Shown one piece after another: positions 1 through 8,365 of a DNA stretch of 12,125 nt. This DNA is from Paracoccaceae bacterium (GTDB lineage Bacteria; Pseudomonadota; Alphaproteobacteria; Rhodobacterales; Rhodobacteraceae). The stretch covers positions 1 to 12,125 of the forward strand of contig SKUV01000225.1 in NCBI GenBank assembly GCA_007129775.1, read 5' to 3'. The notes beneath the pieces are model-generated. The model was given only the letters and a program-made list of their open reading frames with translations. It was not told where the DNA came from and made no database searches. How positions within the stretch are numbered: the stretch's first letter is position 1; each line of letters opens with the position of its first letter. The position numbers and the translations under genes are program-made.

Positions 1-237
1 AACGCTCTCGCCGGGGGCCAGCGGCTCGGTGATCGCGATGTTGCGCACCGTGAGCACTTCGGACCCGCTCCAGCCCGGGCGCCCGCGCGAGAACAGCACC
101 TGTTCGATCCAGCCGCCTTCGGCCGGGGCGTTGCCCTCGTTGCCCGCGCGCCACGAGATGGTGATCTCGCCGCCCGGCACCCAGTCTTCCAGATCGGGCA
201 GGATGATCTCTTGCGCCACAAGGTTCGGAAAGGCCGC
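1..237 (-). other. CARDB domain 2, cut by the window edge
   Basis: From residue 2697 on: FPNLVAQEIILPD, then ITISWRAGNEGNAPAEGG, then ITEPLAPGESV at the edge. The order of strands repeats that of CARDB domain 1, so the second copy is about two-thirds visible. What follows (more CARDB, Ca-binding repeats or a secretion signal) cannot be seen. Confidence 0.7.
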
Positions 238-3200
238 ATCCAGCGCCTCGACCTGCAGCCGGGCGGCGTTGTCATACTCGGCCAGCCCGTCGGCGGAGCT
301 TTCCGGCACCACGTTGAGGGCATCGGTGATCACCAGAACCTCGATCTGGCCGGTGCCGTCGAGCCCTGCGGGCAGATCGACCTCGGCCTGCCGCGCGATG
401 CTGCCACCGGGCGCCAGACCCGCGCCGCCGGGATCAAGCGGCAGAAGCCGGGCATCCAGCAGCGCGCCGGTTTCCGCGTTGCGCACCACGAGCCGTTCGG
501 CCGGGCTGCCCGGCGCGATGGCGGATCCTTCGTTCGTTGTGGTCCATTCCAGCGTCAGGCTGCCGCCGGCCATCGCCGTGCCCGTCGCGCGCAGGTCGCG
601 CACCACGAGGTTGGCGCCGTCCTCGCCGCCGGTCTGCGGCAGGGCCACCGCGTCGGGCGCCAGCCCCTCGATCAGCATCAGCCGGGCCGATTGCGCCGGA
701 TCGTTCGCCCCGCCCGTGCCGCGGGCCTGCACGAGGATGCGGCCATCCTCGGGCAGGGCAAAGCGCAGCGGCGTGCCAAGCGCGCCTTGCGCGATCTCGC
801 GCCCGGCCATGTCCTTGACCAGCAGGTTGCCCGATGCGCTGCCCCATGCCGGCGCAAGGACCACCTCGGTCCCGCCGGTGCCCTGATGGCTGAAGAGCGC
901 CACGTCATTGGCCGGCGACAGGCGCAGATGCACCGGCAGACCGGCGTCGATGGAAGATGCCTCCGCCCCGCGCGTCAACGCGAGGCTGCCCGGCTCCGTG
1001 CCAGTGATGCGCAATACATGCTCGCCCGGCTTCAGCCGCCAGAGCGGTTGTTGGTTGCTGCCCGACCCCGTCAGAACGGCCCCGTTCGGCCCTGTCAGTT
1101 CCCATTCGCTGTCCGGATCGGCGTCGAGAAGCGACATCTGCACGTAATCGCGCTCGTCCAGCGTGAATCGCACCTGCGCGATACCCGCAGCGCCGGGATC
1201 GAGCGCTATACGCTCGCCGAAGGCGGGTTCGGTCACCGGCCCTTTCGCCAGCCGCTGCAGCATCGAGGGTTCACTGGCGGAAGTCCGCGTCCGTTCCAGC
1301 AGCAGATAAGCGGTGCCCGCCGGCAGGTCCGACAGATCATAGGGCATGTCGCCGTCCCGCCAGACGCGCGGTCCGATGCGATAGCCTTGCGCATCGATCA
1401 CCGTTATCGCCGCGCCGCTCATGTCGTCGAGGGTCAGCACTTCGCCTTCGCCGCCGTCGCGGTCGATGCGCAGAAGATCCAGACGCAGCACGCCGGCGGT
1501 GTCGATCGGCACGACTTCGAACGCGCCGCCGGGGGGCAGGCTTTCGGCGCCCGACAGGCTGCGCAGGGCAATGCTGGCTTCGAAAAGGTTGTTGGTCGCG
1601 TTCGTCGCGCGCACCAGAAGCGTGTAGTCGCCCGCCTCCAGCCGCAGCGCGTCGAGATCTCTGTCGTCGAAGCGCCGCGTGTCGATCAGCCGGTCGCCCT
1701 GCCACAATTCCCAACTAAGGCCGCTGTCCCAGCGGCCCGGTTCGATGAACACGATCTCTTCTTGATCCAGCGACACATCGAAGACATGTGTGCGGCCGGG
1801 GATGTCGATCGGGGTATCACGCCTCGTATCGAGCGGCAGGGCTGCGCGCACAGGCTCCACCCGGCGCAGGGCAAAGGTGAAATCCCTGGGCGCGGCCTGT
1901 GAAAACGGCCCTGCGACCACAAGATGATAGCGGCCGTCCTGCGGCAGTGTCACCGGCGTCAGCGTGCCGGGCGAATTGCTGCTGGAGTTGGTATTGCGCA
2001 GCCGTTCGCCATCGGGCGCGATCAGATTCAGCCGAAGCTGGCCGCCCTCATGGGCGAGCCCTTCGAGCCAGAAGGTTTCGCCGGCTGTGCCCTCGAAACT
2101 GTAGATCTGCGCGCCGTTGCCCGGATCGACACTGATGGTGGTCTCGGTGTCGATGGCCAGTTCCGCGCCCGCACCCAGATCGACGAGGCGAAAGCTGTAG
2201 TCGATGACGCCGCTTGTCGGCCCTTCGAGGAAAAAGACATGGCGTCCGGCGTCGAGTTCCACGACGCTCGGCGCGCCGCCTCCACCGCTGTTCGCCGTCA
2301 AGAAATTCATCGTGCCGAACACGTCTTCCATCCGGAAGAAAAGGTTCGATGCGCCGCTCAGCGGGTCGAACAGCAGCCGGCGCGGACTGTCGATCTCCAG
2401 CACATAGCGGTTGGCCGTGCGATTGTTGTTTGTAGATATGTCGCGGCTGTCGAAGGTGCCCGAATAAATCTCGCCGAGTTCCAGCGGTGGTTGGGCCATG
2501 GGTGTCGGCGTGATTTCGATATTGTCGAAATCGTGCTCGGCCACCGCGTTGGCGCTTGTGGACGCGCGTAGCGCGAACCGGCCTTCGCCGGGCGTGAACC
2601 GGCCGCCGACGAAGGCACCGTCAAGCAGCGTCACCTCATCCTCGCCGGGCCGGGTGAGAAACAGCGATACCGCGACCCCGCCGATGGTGTGTTCGAGCGT
2701 GAACCGCATCCGCGAGAAATCCGTCACCGCGAGGCTTTCGGCGAGGTCGTGCGAGCCAAGGTTCTGGGTGCCGCGCCGAAGCGTCAGACGGTTGGTCTCG
2801 TCGCCGCTGGCATTCCGTTCGATCGTGACATCGAGGTAAAGCGCCTCGTCATAGAGGCTGCGCGTCGACCAGACCGATTCGAACGGCACCGCGCCGGTAT
2901 CGCCCAGCGTATCGGCGGGCAGCCACGCGATGCTGAACCCGTTGCCCTGTGGGCCTGCGCCGTCAGGAGTGGCGGCGCGATAATCGAAGGCCAGTTCGAT
3001 CGCGTCGAGATCGCCCTCGTGCACCCGGTCGAACAGCACCACATTCGCGGCGTTCGGGTCGGTCAGGCCGGTCAGTCGCAGAAACCGCCCGCCATTCTCG
3101 TCAACCAGGCGCGCGCTGTTGCCCCGCTCGTTGTCCAGCACAAAGCCGATGCCCGGTGTGTCGAAATCGGCCGTCGTTTCGCCAAGAGTGGGGAAACGGC

Positions 3201-6200
3201 CGTCATGGTCGAGCACGAAGCGGTGAGAATCGTTGGTGTTCGCGACGGTTTCTTCGGCATTGATGGGGCCGGAGAAGATGACATACCAGCGGCCTTCGCC
3301 GTTCAGCACCAGTGACGGGCTGTTGAAGGGCTGGGTATTCGAAAAGGCGATATCGCCCGCCTGCGAGACGATCTGCACGTTGCCGGAAAAGTTCGGGCCA
3401 CCGGCGCGGTCGAAATCCACCCGCGTGCGGTCCGGCACGTCCACCGCATAGACGGCCACGCCGCGCTGGGTGTCGAACAGCCGGCCGCTCGCTTCCTCGT
3501 TCAGGGCAACCTCGCTGGCTATGTCGCGGGCGTCGTGCAGTGCGACGCGGTAGTCGATCGCCGCCGACACGGTGCCGAAATTGGATATGCGCAGCGCGTA
3601 ATCGCCGGGCCCCAGCGTCAGAATGCGCGGGATGCTGTTGCTGGTCGCGTCGTTGAAGGTCCTCGTGCCGGTCATCGAAGCGCCGGATGCATCGACGATT
3701 TCCCAGCGCAGGCTGGTGGCTCCGCCCCGCCAGTCGACGATCAGGTCGGCCTCGTCGTCGAGTGTGAAGGCATGGCTCCTGGTCACGCTCGAAGCAGGGA
3801 TGCTGCCTTGCATCTCGACCGACAACTCGATCGGCTCGACCTCGACTTCGGTGTCGTGGAGCGTGAATTGCCGCGAAATCGGCACGGATGTGTCGCCGTG
3901 GATGAGCAGCAGATGGGTACCGGCCCGTTCCGTGCCGGACGAGCCGGTCGGAGGAGCTTGGATGCTGGAGGTCGTGCCCGCCTCCAGCAGAGTCCAGTTC
4001 AGATCGCTGCCCGCAAGGCCGCTCAGGGAATAGTCGCGCCCGGCCTCTGCCTCGAAGCGGAAGACGGCACCCAGCCGCCCGCTCGGCAGGTCAAGGTTTG
4101 CCGCTTCTCCCGGAACGATTTCGGGAAAGACCTCCGGATCGGTCAGATCGAGCAGCCGCAGCGCGAAATCACCCGCAGCGGTGCCGAAATTTCCCGGTGT
4201 CAGGGTCAGGACATGCCGCCCCGCGCCCAACGCCAGAAGGTCGGCCTGAGTGAAACCCGGCGAGATCTGGCGATTGGCCACGACCTCGCCCGCCGGGCCG
4301 GTCACCATGATCCGGTGCTGGAGGTCGCCGACAAGCTGCGGCAGAAACAGCCCCGGCTTGTCGAGATCCAGCACGATCTGCGAAATGCCGTCCCGGACGT
4401 CGTTGCGCCCGAGGATAAGGTCGTCGGCGATCGGCTCCAGCGGGGCGCTGCCGCCATTGCCCGCCCGGTTGAACAGCAACTCGCCGAAGCCTTCGGAGAA
4501 ATCGAGCGCCAGTTGCAAGGCCGGGTCGTCAAGATCGGCTGTTCCGGCATGGCCGGCCGCCAGCGTGGCTGCATCGACCTCGCCGCTGCGCAGGGCGAGG
4601 CCGTGCAGGCGCCCGTGAAACCTGTTGTCGGTCTGCAACCTCGGCAGCCCGCCGACCACAAGCGCGCCGGGGTCGGCGAACCAGCTTTCGGAAACGACCG
4701 CGCTGCCAACCTGTTCGCCATTGACGAACAGAAACGCGCGGCCGGCGTCACGGTCCAGCGTGATATCGACCTCGATGCGCGTGTCGGCCGACCGCTCGCC
4801 CGGTTCCGTCAGCGTCACGTAGGTGGGAGCGCCGGAGTTGTTAAAGCCATTCTGGAACCGGGCGAAGACCTGGTTGTCCCTGTTGACGCTCAGCGCCATG
4901 ACCTCGAGCCCGTCCTCCTCGCGCAGCAGCGTGGCGATGTTCTGCCGCCGGTCGACGGTATCCAGCGAAAAGCTGGCGCTGAGCGTCGTGATCCGCTCGA
5001 TATCGCCGATGATGTCGGACGACAGGTGCGCGCTTTCGATGCCGCGCAGGTTGAGCCCGCCGCCGTCGGCGGCGTCGATCCAGTCGGGACTCCAGGCTTC
5101 GGCGGTGATGGTCTGCGGAATTTGCGGCCCGGTTCGGAGGGCGGCGCGAAACCGCACGGGTTCCGTGAGATCAGAAGTACTGCCGCCCTCGAAGGCGATG
5201 AAATAGCGCCCGTCGTGGGGCAATTCGATATCTGAAAAGGCGTTGAGCGTGTTCTCCAGGATCAGGCGCGCGCCGGTTTCATCGTAGACCGCCACGCGGA
5301 CGCTGCCCTGCGACGGACCGAGCGGCGCCCAGGCGAGGGAAAGCGGCAGATCGCGCTTGCCGTCGATGGCGAACACCGCCGCTGAGCCCGTGCCCGGCAG
5401 CGTCACCTCGCGCAGCGGCCCGTCCAGCGCGAGATCCTCGACCGTGTCGAGATCGATCAGCCGAAATCCGTGGCGGCCGCTGCCGGTTGCTTCGAAAACG
5501 TGGCGCCCGGCCTCCAGATGGAGCACCGTTCCGCGTTCGCTCAGGCTGCGGCTTTCGCCCTGCGGATCGATGAGTGTGAGCGCGCCGACGATCCTGTCCA
5601 CATAAATCGACCGCGGCGTGTCGAGGTGGAGTTCGTAAAATGCGCGGCCGAGGCCCGAGGCGATATCCGCACCGATTGGCAGCCCCTCGTAGGTGGCGCG
5701 CCCCGCGGGCCCGGTGGTGGTGGCGAGCAAATTGTCGGGATCGTCGAAGCCATAGGCCAGCACGGCGGCGCCGGCACCGCTGTCGCCGCCAAAGCGTGCG
5801 GCGACCGCAGCGTCGTCGAGCGCGGCGTCATGGAGCACGAATTCCGCCAGCTGTCCGCGAATCGGGTCCACAACCGTTGTGTCGGGCCCCGAAATCCGGA
5901 TTTCGCGTGAATTGGCGAGGCCGAGGCCGTTGCGGCTCGTCTCGCCCAGCCTCTGGCCGTCGAGGTAGAGCCTCACCTCGGCGTTGGACCGGTCGCCCAC
6001 AAGCGTGACATGGTGCCAGCGCCCGGCCTCGAAGGCGCCGGCTGCGCTGCTGACACTGGCATTGGTCGTGCCGGCGCGCACCGTCCCCTGCAGGCGACCG
6101 TCGGGATGGACCTGCACAAAAAGGTTGTTGGCGCTGCTTGGCCCGGGCTGCACGATCAGGGGTATTCGGTTTGACCCGATGCTGGTGAGGAAAAACCGCG

Positions 6201-8325
6201 CCTCGATCGTGAAATCACCCCGCAGGTCGACCTCGCCGGCGGGATCGATCTGCAGGCTCGTGCCCGGCTGCAGGGCAACCGCTCCGTCCGGGCCTTCGGG
6301 CCCGTCGGCCGCGATTCGCGGGGCGGCGCCCTGGCCGGGGGCGATCTGCGGACCTTCGAGCACGGCCGGAGACGGGTAGCGCAACGTCAGCGTGACCGAA
6401 CCCGTCAGTGACCCCGGCGGCTCGATCGCCAGCCACAGCGGCCCGGCATCCTGCGGCAGGGTCACGCTGGTGCTCGACGTCTGCGGCGCTACCGCCTGGC
6501 CCTCGGCATCGAAAAGCTGCATCCTCCGCCACGAGCCGCCGCCTGACACCAGAACCTGATCGTCATCCGGCCCGGGATCGAGCCGCACCACCTGCATCCG
6601 GTGCGCGGGGTCGAAGACCAGTTCCAGCGCCTCCGCGCCCAGCACCGGCGCATCGGCAAAGCCCGGCAGGGTGAGGTCGAAATCATGGGTGTTGTTGGAG
6701 GTGTTGCGAACGGTCAGGATGTATTCCGCCCCATCCTCCGTAATCAGAGACAGTTCGGAATTCTGGCTGGCAGAAAAGCCCGACCGCAGGCTTTCGTTGC
6801 GAAACTGCACCTCCGCGCGTTCACCGGTTCCTGGGCCGGTGATGTGCCAGCGCAGGTTGCTGCTTTGCCAGCCATCGACGAGAAGCGGCGCGCCGTCGCC
6901 GATGATCCGGAAACTCCTGACCTCTTGCGCCAGAAGCGTTCCGCTGACGGAGTCCCCTGGGCCGAGAAGCTGGTCATCGGCGGTCCAGCCGCGGAATGTC
7001 GATGACAGCGTGACATCGCCGGATTGCCATGTGGAGGTGCGACGCAACGCAACAAGGAACTCGCCCGCCCCTTGCGCGCCCACCGACAGCGCGCCGTCGC
7101 CGGTGTTGCCGCCCAGAAAGGTGCCGTCCGGGGCAATCGCGACCATCTGGATGAAGTTCGTGCTGCTTTCGAGCGAGAGGGCACCCGCTTCGGTCGCGCC
7201 GATTGCCACCAGAGTCCACGCCCCGGTGCCCTGGGGCATCCTCACCACCGCGTCTCTGCCGGTCATGGCCTGCACGGCAGAGGCGGCGGAGCGCAGCGCA
7301 AATTCGTAGTTCCGGGAGGCGATGGTCAGCGCCTCGATCCGCAATTCCCAATCTCCGGCCTCCAGCCTCATGCCGGCCACGCCGTCGGCTGGCAGGGCGC
7401 GGCTGGTGCCGTCCTGTCCGATCAGCGTCATGCGGTGGTCGGCAGAGCCGTCGCTGTGCCAGAACAGCGTCGTGTCTTCGGTCAAGCGCAGGTCGTGGAT
7501 ATGCACGCGGCTGTCGGCGCCGACGGTCTGGCCGGAAATGGCCTCGTCGATCCGGGCGGTGAAGCGCGTCTCGGGCGCGTCAGCAAGCGCGCCTGCGGCC
7601 TCGCGCAGCAAAAGGCTGACGGTATCGGGCGCGTCCTGGTTTCTAGAGCCTTCGATCACCAGACGATAGCGGCCCGTTTCGGGCATAGCGGACAGAAGGG
7701 TGTTGCGCAGGATCGGCACCTGCGAGATGACCTCGCCCGAGGGCGACACGAGGGTAACCTGCCAGTCGCTGTCGAGGCCGGGCGCGACGATTTCGTATTG
7801 CGAGCCCGCTTCGGCGTCGAAATGCAGCACCCGTGCCTCGCGCGCGGTGTCCTGCGTGATCTCCTGCGCGCGCCCGACCTCCAGTTCCTCGCTCAGCGTG
7901 ATGTCGAGAAGGCGAAAGGCATAATCGCCCGTCACATCCGGCCCGCCCGAGACGGTCAGACGATAGCTGCCGGGCCCCAGCGCGAGGATGGGGTCGTCGA
8001 GCCGCGCGATTTCGCTGTCGTCGAAGTCCTCTCCGGCAAGCGACTCGCCGGCCTCGGTCGTCAGTTCCCACGACAGACCCGGTGGTGCATCGCGGGCGTC
8101 CATCAGCAGATCGCGCGGCTCGGTCAGGGTAAAGGTATAGGTGTCGGTCTCGCCCGGAACGGCGATCCGCGCCTCCACCGGCAGAAAATCCGCCGACAGC
8201 AGCAGCCGGTTTTCAAGAGTGTCGAACTGGAAGGCCGCGGCAAGTTTCTGCCAGCGCCTAGAAGGGCTGCGGCGTTCCTTCGCCGGCTGCGGGGGGGCGC
8301 CCTGCGCCTTTCCCTCGAATCCCAT
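1..8325 (-). CDS. Giant LEPR-XLL, PPC-like, LamG and CARDB repeat protein (C-terminus beyond window)
   Basis: This is probably a secreted or cell-surface adhesin-like protein; the ligand is unknown. The frame stays open for 2775 codons to the left edge, so it is partial at its C-terminus. Visible order: basic leader (1-30), LEPR-XLL-type motif (35-46), PPC-like modules (about 50-652), LamG-like domain (653-860), modules (874-1065), second LamG-like domain (1072-1290), modules (1296-1700), third ConA-like domain (1701-1942), modules (1944-2556), CARDB (2568-2695) and the start of a second CARDB. No Sec signal peptide or membrane segment is seen. I found no cysteine and only about eight lysines. 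The ATG at 8325 is chosen because GAGGGGAAGG lies five bases upstream. An in-frame ATG at 8418 lacks such a site. The domain calls are by eye from motifs; secreted location is inferred from the domain families. Confidence 0.9.
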   Translation of the reverse strand, partial: MGFEGKAQGAPPQPAKERRSPSRRWQKLAAAFQFDTLENRLLLSADFLPVEARIAVPGETDTYTFTLTEPRDLLMDARDAPPGLSWELTTEAGESLAGEDFDDSEIARLDDPILALGPGSYRLTVSGGPDVTGDYAFRLLDITLSEELEVGRAQEITQDTAREARVLHFDAEAGSQYEIVAPGLDSDWQVTLVSPSGEVISQVPILRNTLLSAMPETGRYRLVIEGSRNQDAPDTVSLLLREAAGALADAPETRFTARIDEAISGQTVGADSRVHIHDLRLTEDTTLFWHSDGSADHRMTLIGQDGTSRALPADGVAGMRLEAGDWELRIEALTIASRNYEFALRSAASAVQAMTGRDAVVRMPQGTGAWTLVAIGATEAGALSLESSTNFIQMVAIAPDGTFLGGNTGDGALSVGAQGAGEFLVALRRTSTWQSGDVTLSSTFRGWTADDQLLGPGDSVSGTLLAQEVRSFRIIGDGAPLLVDGWQSSNLRWHITGPGTGERAEVQFRNESLRSGFSASQNSELSLITEDGAEYILTVRNTSNNTHDFDLTLPGFADAPVLGAEALELVFDPAHRMQVVRLDPGPDDDQVLVSGGGSWRRMQLFDAEGQAVAPQTSSTSVTLPQDAGPLWLAIEPPGSLTGSVTLTLRYPSPAVLEGPQIAPGQGAAPRIAADGPEGPDGAVALQPGTSLQIDPAGEVDLRGDFTIEARFFLTSIGSNRIPLIVQPGPSSANNLFVQVHPDGRLQGTVRAGTTNASVSSAAGAFEAGRWHHVTLVGDRSNAEVRLYLDGQRLGETSRNGLGLANSREIRISGPDTTVVDPIRGQLAEFVLHDAALDDAAVAARFGGDSGAGAAVLAYGFDDPDNLLATTTGPAGRATYEGLPIGADIASGLGRAFYELHLDTPRSIYVDRIVGALTLIDPQGESRSLSERGTVLHLEAGRHVFEATGSGRHGFRLIDLDTVEDLALDGPLREVTLPGTGSAAVFAIDGKRDLPLSLAWAPLGPSQGSVRVAVYDETGARLILENTLNAFSDIELPHDGRYFIAFEGGSTSDLTEPVRFRAALRTGPQIPQTITAEAWSPDWIDAADGGGLNLRGIESAHLSSDIIGDIERITTLSASFSLDTVDRRQNIATLLREEDGLEVMALSVNRDNQVFARFQNGFNNSGAPTYVTLTEPGERSADTRIEVDITLDRDAGRAFLFVNGEQVGSAVVSESWFADPGALVVGGLPRLQTDNRFHGRLHGLALRSGEVDAATLAAGHAGTADLDDPALQLALDFSEGFGELLFNRAGNGGSAPLEPIADDLILGRNDVRDGISQIVLDLDKPGLFLPQLVGDLQHRIMVTGPAGEVVANRQISPGFTQADLLALGAGRHVLTLTPGNFGTAAGDFALRLLDLTDPEVFPEIVPGEAANLDLPSGRLGAVFRFEAEAGRDYSLSGLAGSDLNWTLLEAGTTSSIQAPPTGSSGTERAGTHLLLIHGDTSVPISRQFTLHDTEVEVEPIELSVEMQGSIPASSVTRSHAFTLDDEADLIVDWRGGATSLRWEIVDASGASMTGTRTFNDATSNSIPRILTLGPGDYALRISNFGTVSAAIDYRVALHDARDIASEVALNEEASGRLFDTQRGVAVYAVDVPDRTRVDFDRAGGPNFSGNVQIVSQAGDIAFSNTQPFNSPSLVLNGEGRWYVIFSGPINAEETVANTNDSHRFVLDHDGRFPTLGETTADFDTPGIGFVLDNERGNSARLVDENGGRFLRLTGLTDPNAANVVLFDRVHEGDLDAIELAFDYRAATPDGAGPQGNGFSIAWLPADTLGDTGAVPFESVWSTRSLYDEALYLDVTIERNASGDETNRLTLRRGTQNLGSHDLAESLAVTDFSRMRFTLEHTIGGVAVSLFLTRPGEDEVTLLDGAFVGGRFTPGEGRFALRASTSANAVAEHDFDNIEITPTPMAQPPLELGEIYSGTFDSRDISTNNNRTANRYVLEIDSPRRLLFDPLSGASNLFFRMEDVFGTMNFLTANSGGGGAPSVVELDAGRHVFFLEGPTSGVIDYSFRLVDLGAGAELAIDTETTISVDPGNGAQIYSFEGTAGETFWLEGLAHEGGQLRLNLIAPDGERLRNTNSSSNSPGTLTPVTLPQDGRYHLVVAGPFSQAAPRDFTFALRRVEPVRAALPLDTRRDTPIDIPGRTHVFDVSLDQEEIVFIEPGRWDSGLSWELWQGDRLIDTRRFDDRDLDALRLEAGDYTLLVRATNATNNLFEASIALRSLSGAESLPPGGAFEVVPIDTAGVLRLDLLRIDRDGGEGEVLTLDDMSGAAITVIDAQGYRIGPRVWRDGDMPYDLSDLPAGTAYLLLERTRTSASEPSMLQRLAKGPVTEPAFGERIALDPGAAGIAQVRFTLDERDYVQMSLLDADPDSEWELTGPNGAVLTGSGSNQQPLWRLKPGEHVLRITGTEPGSLALTRGAEASSIDAGLPVHLRLSPANDVALFSHQGTGGTEVVLAPAWGSASGNLLVKDMAGREIAQGALGTPLRFALPEDGRILVQARGTGGANDPAQSARLMLIEGLAPDAVALPQTGGEDGANLVVRDLRATGTAMAGGSLTLEWTTTNEGSAIAPGSPAERLVVRNAETGALLDARLLPLDPGGAGLAPGGSIARQAEVDLPAGLDGTGQIEVLVITDALNVVPESSADGLAEYDNAARLQVEALDAAFPNLVAQEIILPDLEDWVPGGEITISWRAGNEGNAPAEGGWIEQVLFSRGRPGWSGSEVLTVRNIAITEPLAPGESV
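241..624 (-). other. CARDB domain 1 of the giant protein
   Basis: Residues about 2568-2695. It opens with ANLVVRDLRATGTAMAGGS, continues with LEWTTTNEGSAIAPG, and ends with DALNVVPESSADGLAEYDN. This matches the CARDB (cell-adhesion-related, bacterial) pattern of an unpaired Ig-like fold with a terminal V-x-E-x(n)-D-N motif. CARDB domains usually sit in tandem in surface proteins, and a second one follows here. Confidence 0.8.
2500..3225 (-). other. Third ConA-like lectin domain, of a different subtype
   Basis: Residues about 1701-1942. It begins with FDTPGIGFVLDN, contains LAFDYRA and GNGFSIAWLPAD, and closes with EHDFDNIEITP. The central GxGFSIxW and the terminal FDNI pattern recall legume-lectin-like or LamG-related sandwiches. 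The WHHV and LYLDG signature of domain 1 is absent. The fold call is moderate; the exact family is not resolved. Confidence 0.5.
4456..5112 (-). other. LamG-like domain 2 of the giant protein
   Basis: Residues about 1072-1290. The pattern parallels domain 1: SASFSLDT at about 1116, an inner strand EVMALSVNRDNQVFARFQNG, then AFLFVNGEQVGS at 1197-1208 and FHGRLHGLALRSGEVD at about 1236-1251. It is a ConA-like lectin fold by these motifs. It is clearly diverged from domain 1 and carries a longer preceding strand region. Confidence 0.7.
5746..6369 (-). other. LamG-like (concanavalin A-like) domain 1 of the giant protein
   Basis: Residues about 653-860. The jelly-roll signature of the Laminin_G_3 type is clear: DFTIEARFFL at about 703, GRWHHVTLVGD at 767-777, LYLDGQRLGE at 786-795, and a closing strand LAEFVLHDAALDD at about 825-838. 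Domains of this fold commonly bind glycans or proteins. No specific ligand can be read from the sequence. Confidence 0.8.
8188..8223 (-). other. LEPR-XLL-type N-terminal motif of the giant protein
   Basis: Residues 35-46 read DTLENRLLLSAD, just after a basic stretch (KERRSPSRRW). The family consensus, as I recall it, is LEPRxLLSAD near the N-terminus of very large repetitive exported proteins. Here the proline is replaced by asparagine (LENR), while Leu, Glu, Arg, the double Leu and SAD are kept. The role of the motif is not established; its position suggests export or anchoring rather than ligand binding. Confidence 0.8.
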
Positions 8326-8330
8326 TATTG

Positions 8331-8340
8331 CCTTCCCCTC
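8331..8340 (-). promoter_or_regulatory. Strong ribosome binding site of the giant gene
   Basis: On the minus strand GAGGGGAAGG is followed by five bases (CAATA) and the ATG at 8325. This purine-rich site decides the start over the in-frame ATG at 8418, which has only GC-rich sequence without a Shine-Dalgarno match in front of it. Confidence 0.7.
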
Positions 8341-8365
8341 TTCGGGTCCGCGCGCTGACCCGAAG
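8340..8365 (-). promoter_or_regulatory. Perfect 9-bp stem-loop in the leader of the giant gene
   Basis: CTTCGGGTC and GACCCGAAG form perfect 9-bp arms around an 8-base loop. In the transcript the hairpin ends directly against the Shine-Dalgarno site. A weaker competing stem (CGAAG with CTTCG, 8361-8377) shares part of one arm. No U-run follows, so it is not a typical terminator. A role in mRNA stability or in access to the ribosome site is inference. If translation began at 8418 the hairpin would lie inside the coding region. Confidence 0.5.

Larger units (their letters stand above)
658..8178 (-). repeat. Array of about 18 diverged PPC-like beta-sandwich modules (protein-level repeat)
   Basis: Modules of about 90-110 residues recur between residues 50 and 2556. 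One type (A) has a first half like LTEPRDLLMD followed by LSWEL, and ends like LGAGRHVLTL then GDFALRLLDL. The other type (B) has a first half like FEAEAGRDYSL and ends like LPQDGRYHLVVAG. By eye they alternate A-B nine times. Approximate pairs: 50-245, 246-448, 449-652, 874-1065, 1296-1490, 1491-1700, 1944-2150, 2151-2355 and 2358-2556. They resemble bacterial pre-peptidase C-terminal domains, but the match is by pattern only. The copies are strongly diverged, and I saw no nucleotide-level tandem identity. Confidence 0.65.

Noticed and set aside
211..1902. Long plus-strand open frame (563 codons), and similar ones at 3535-5235 and 7024-8358
   Set aside because: They lie codon-aligned antisense to the giant gene. 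Their translations are rich in Arg, Gln, His and Ala with no recognisable domain, as expected for shadows in GC-rich DNA.
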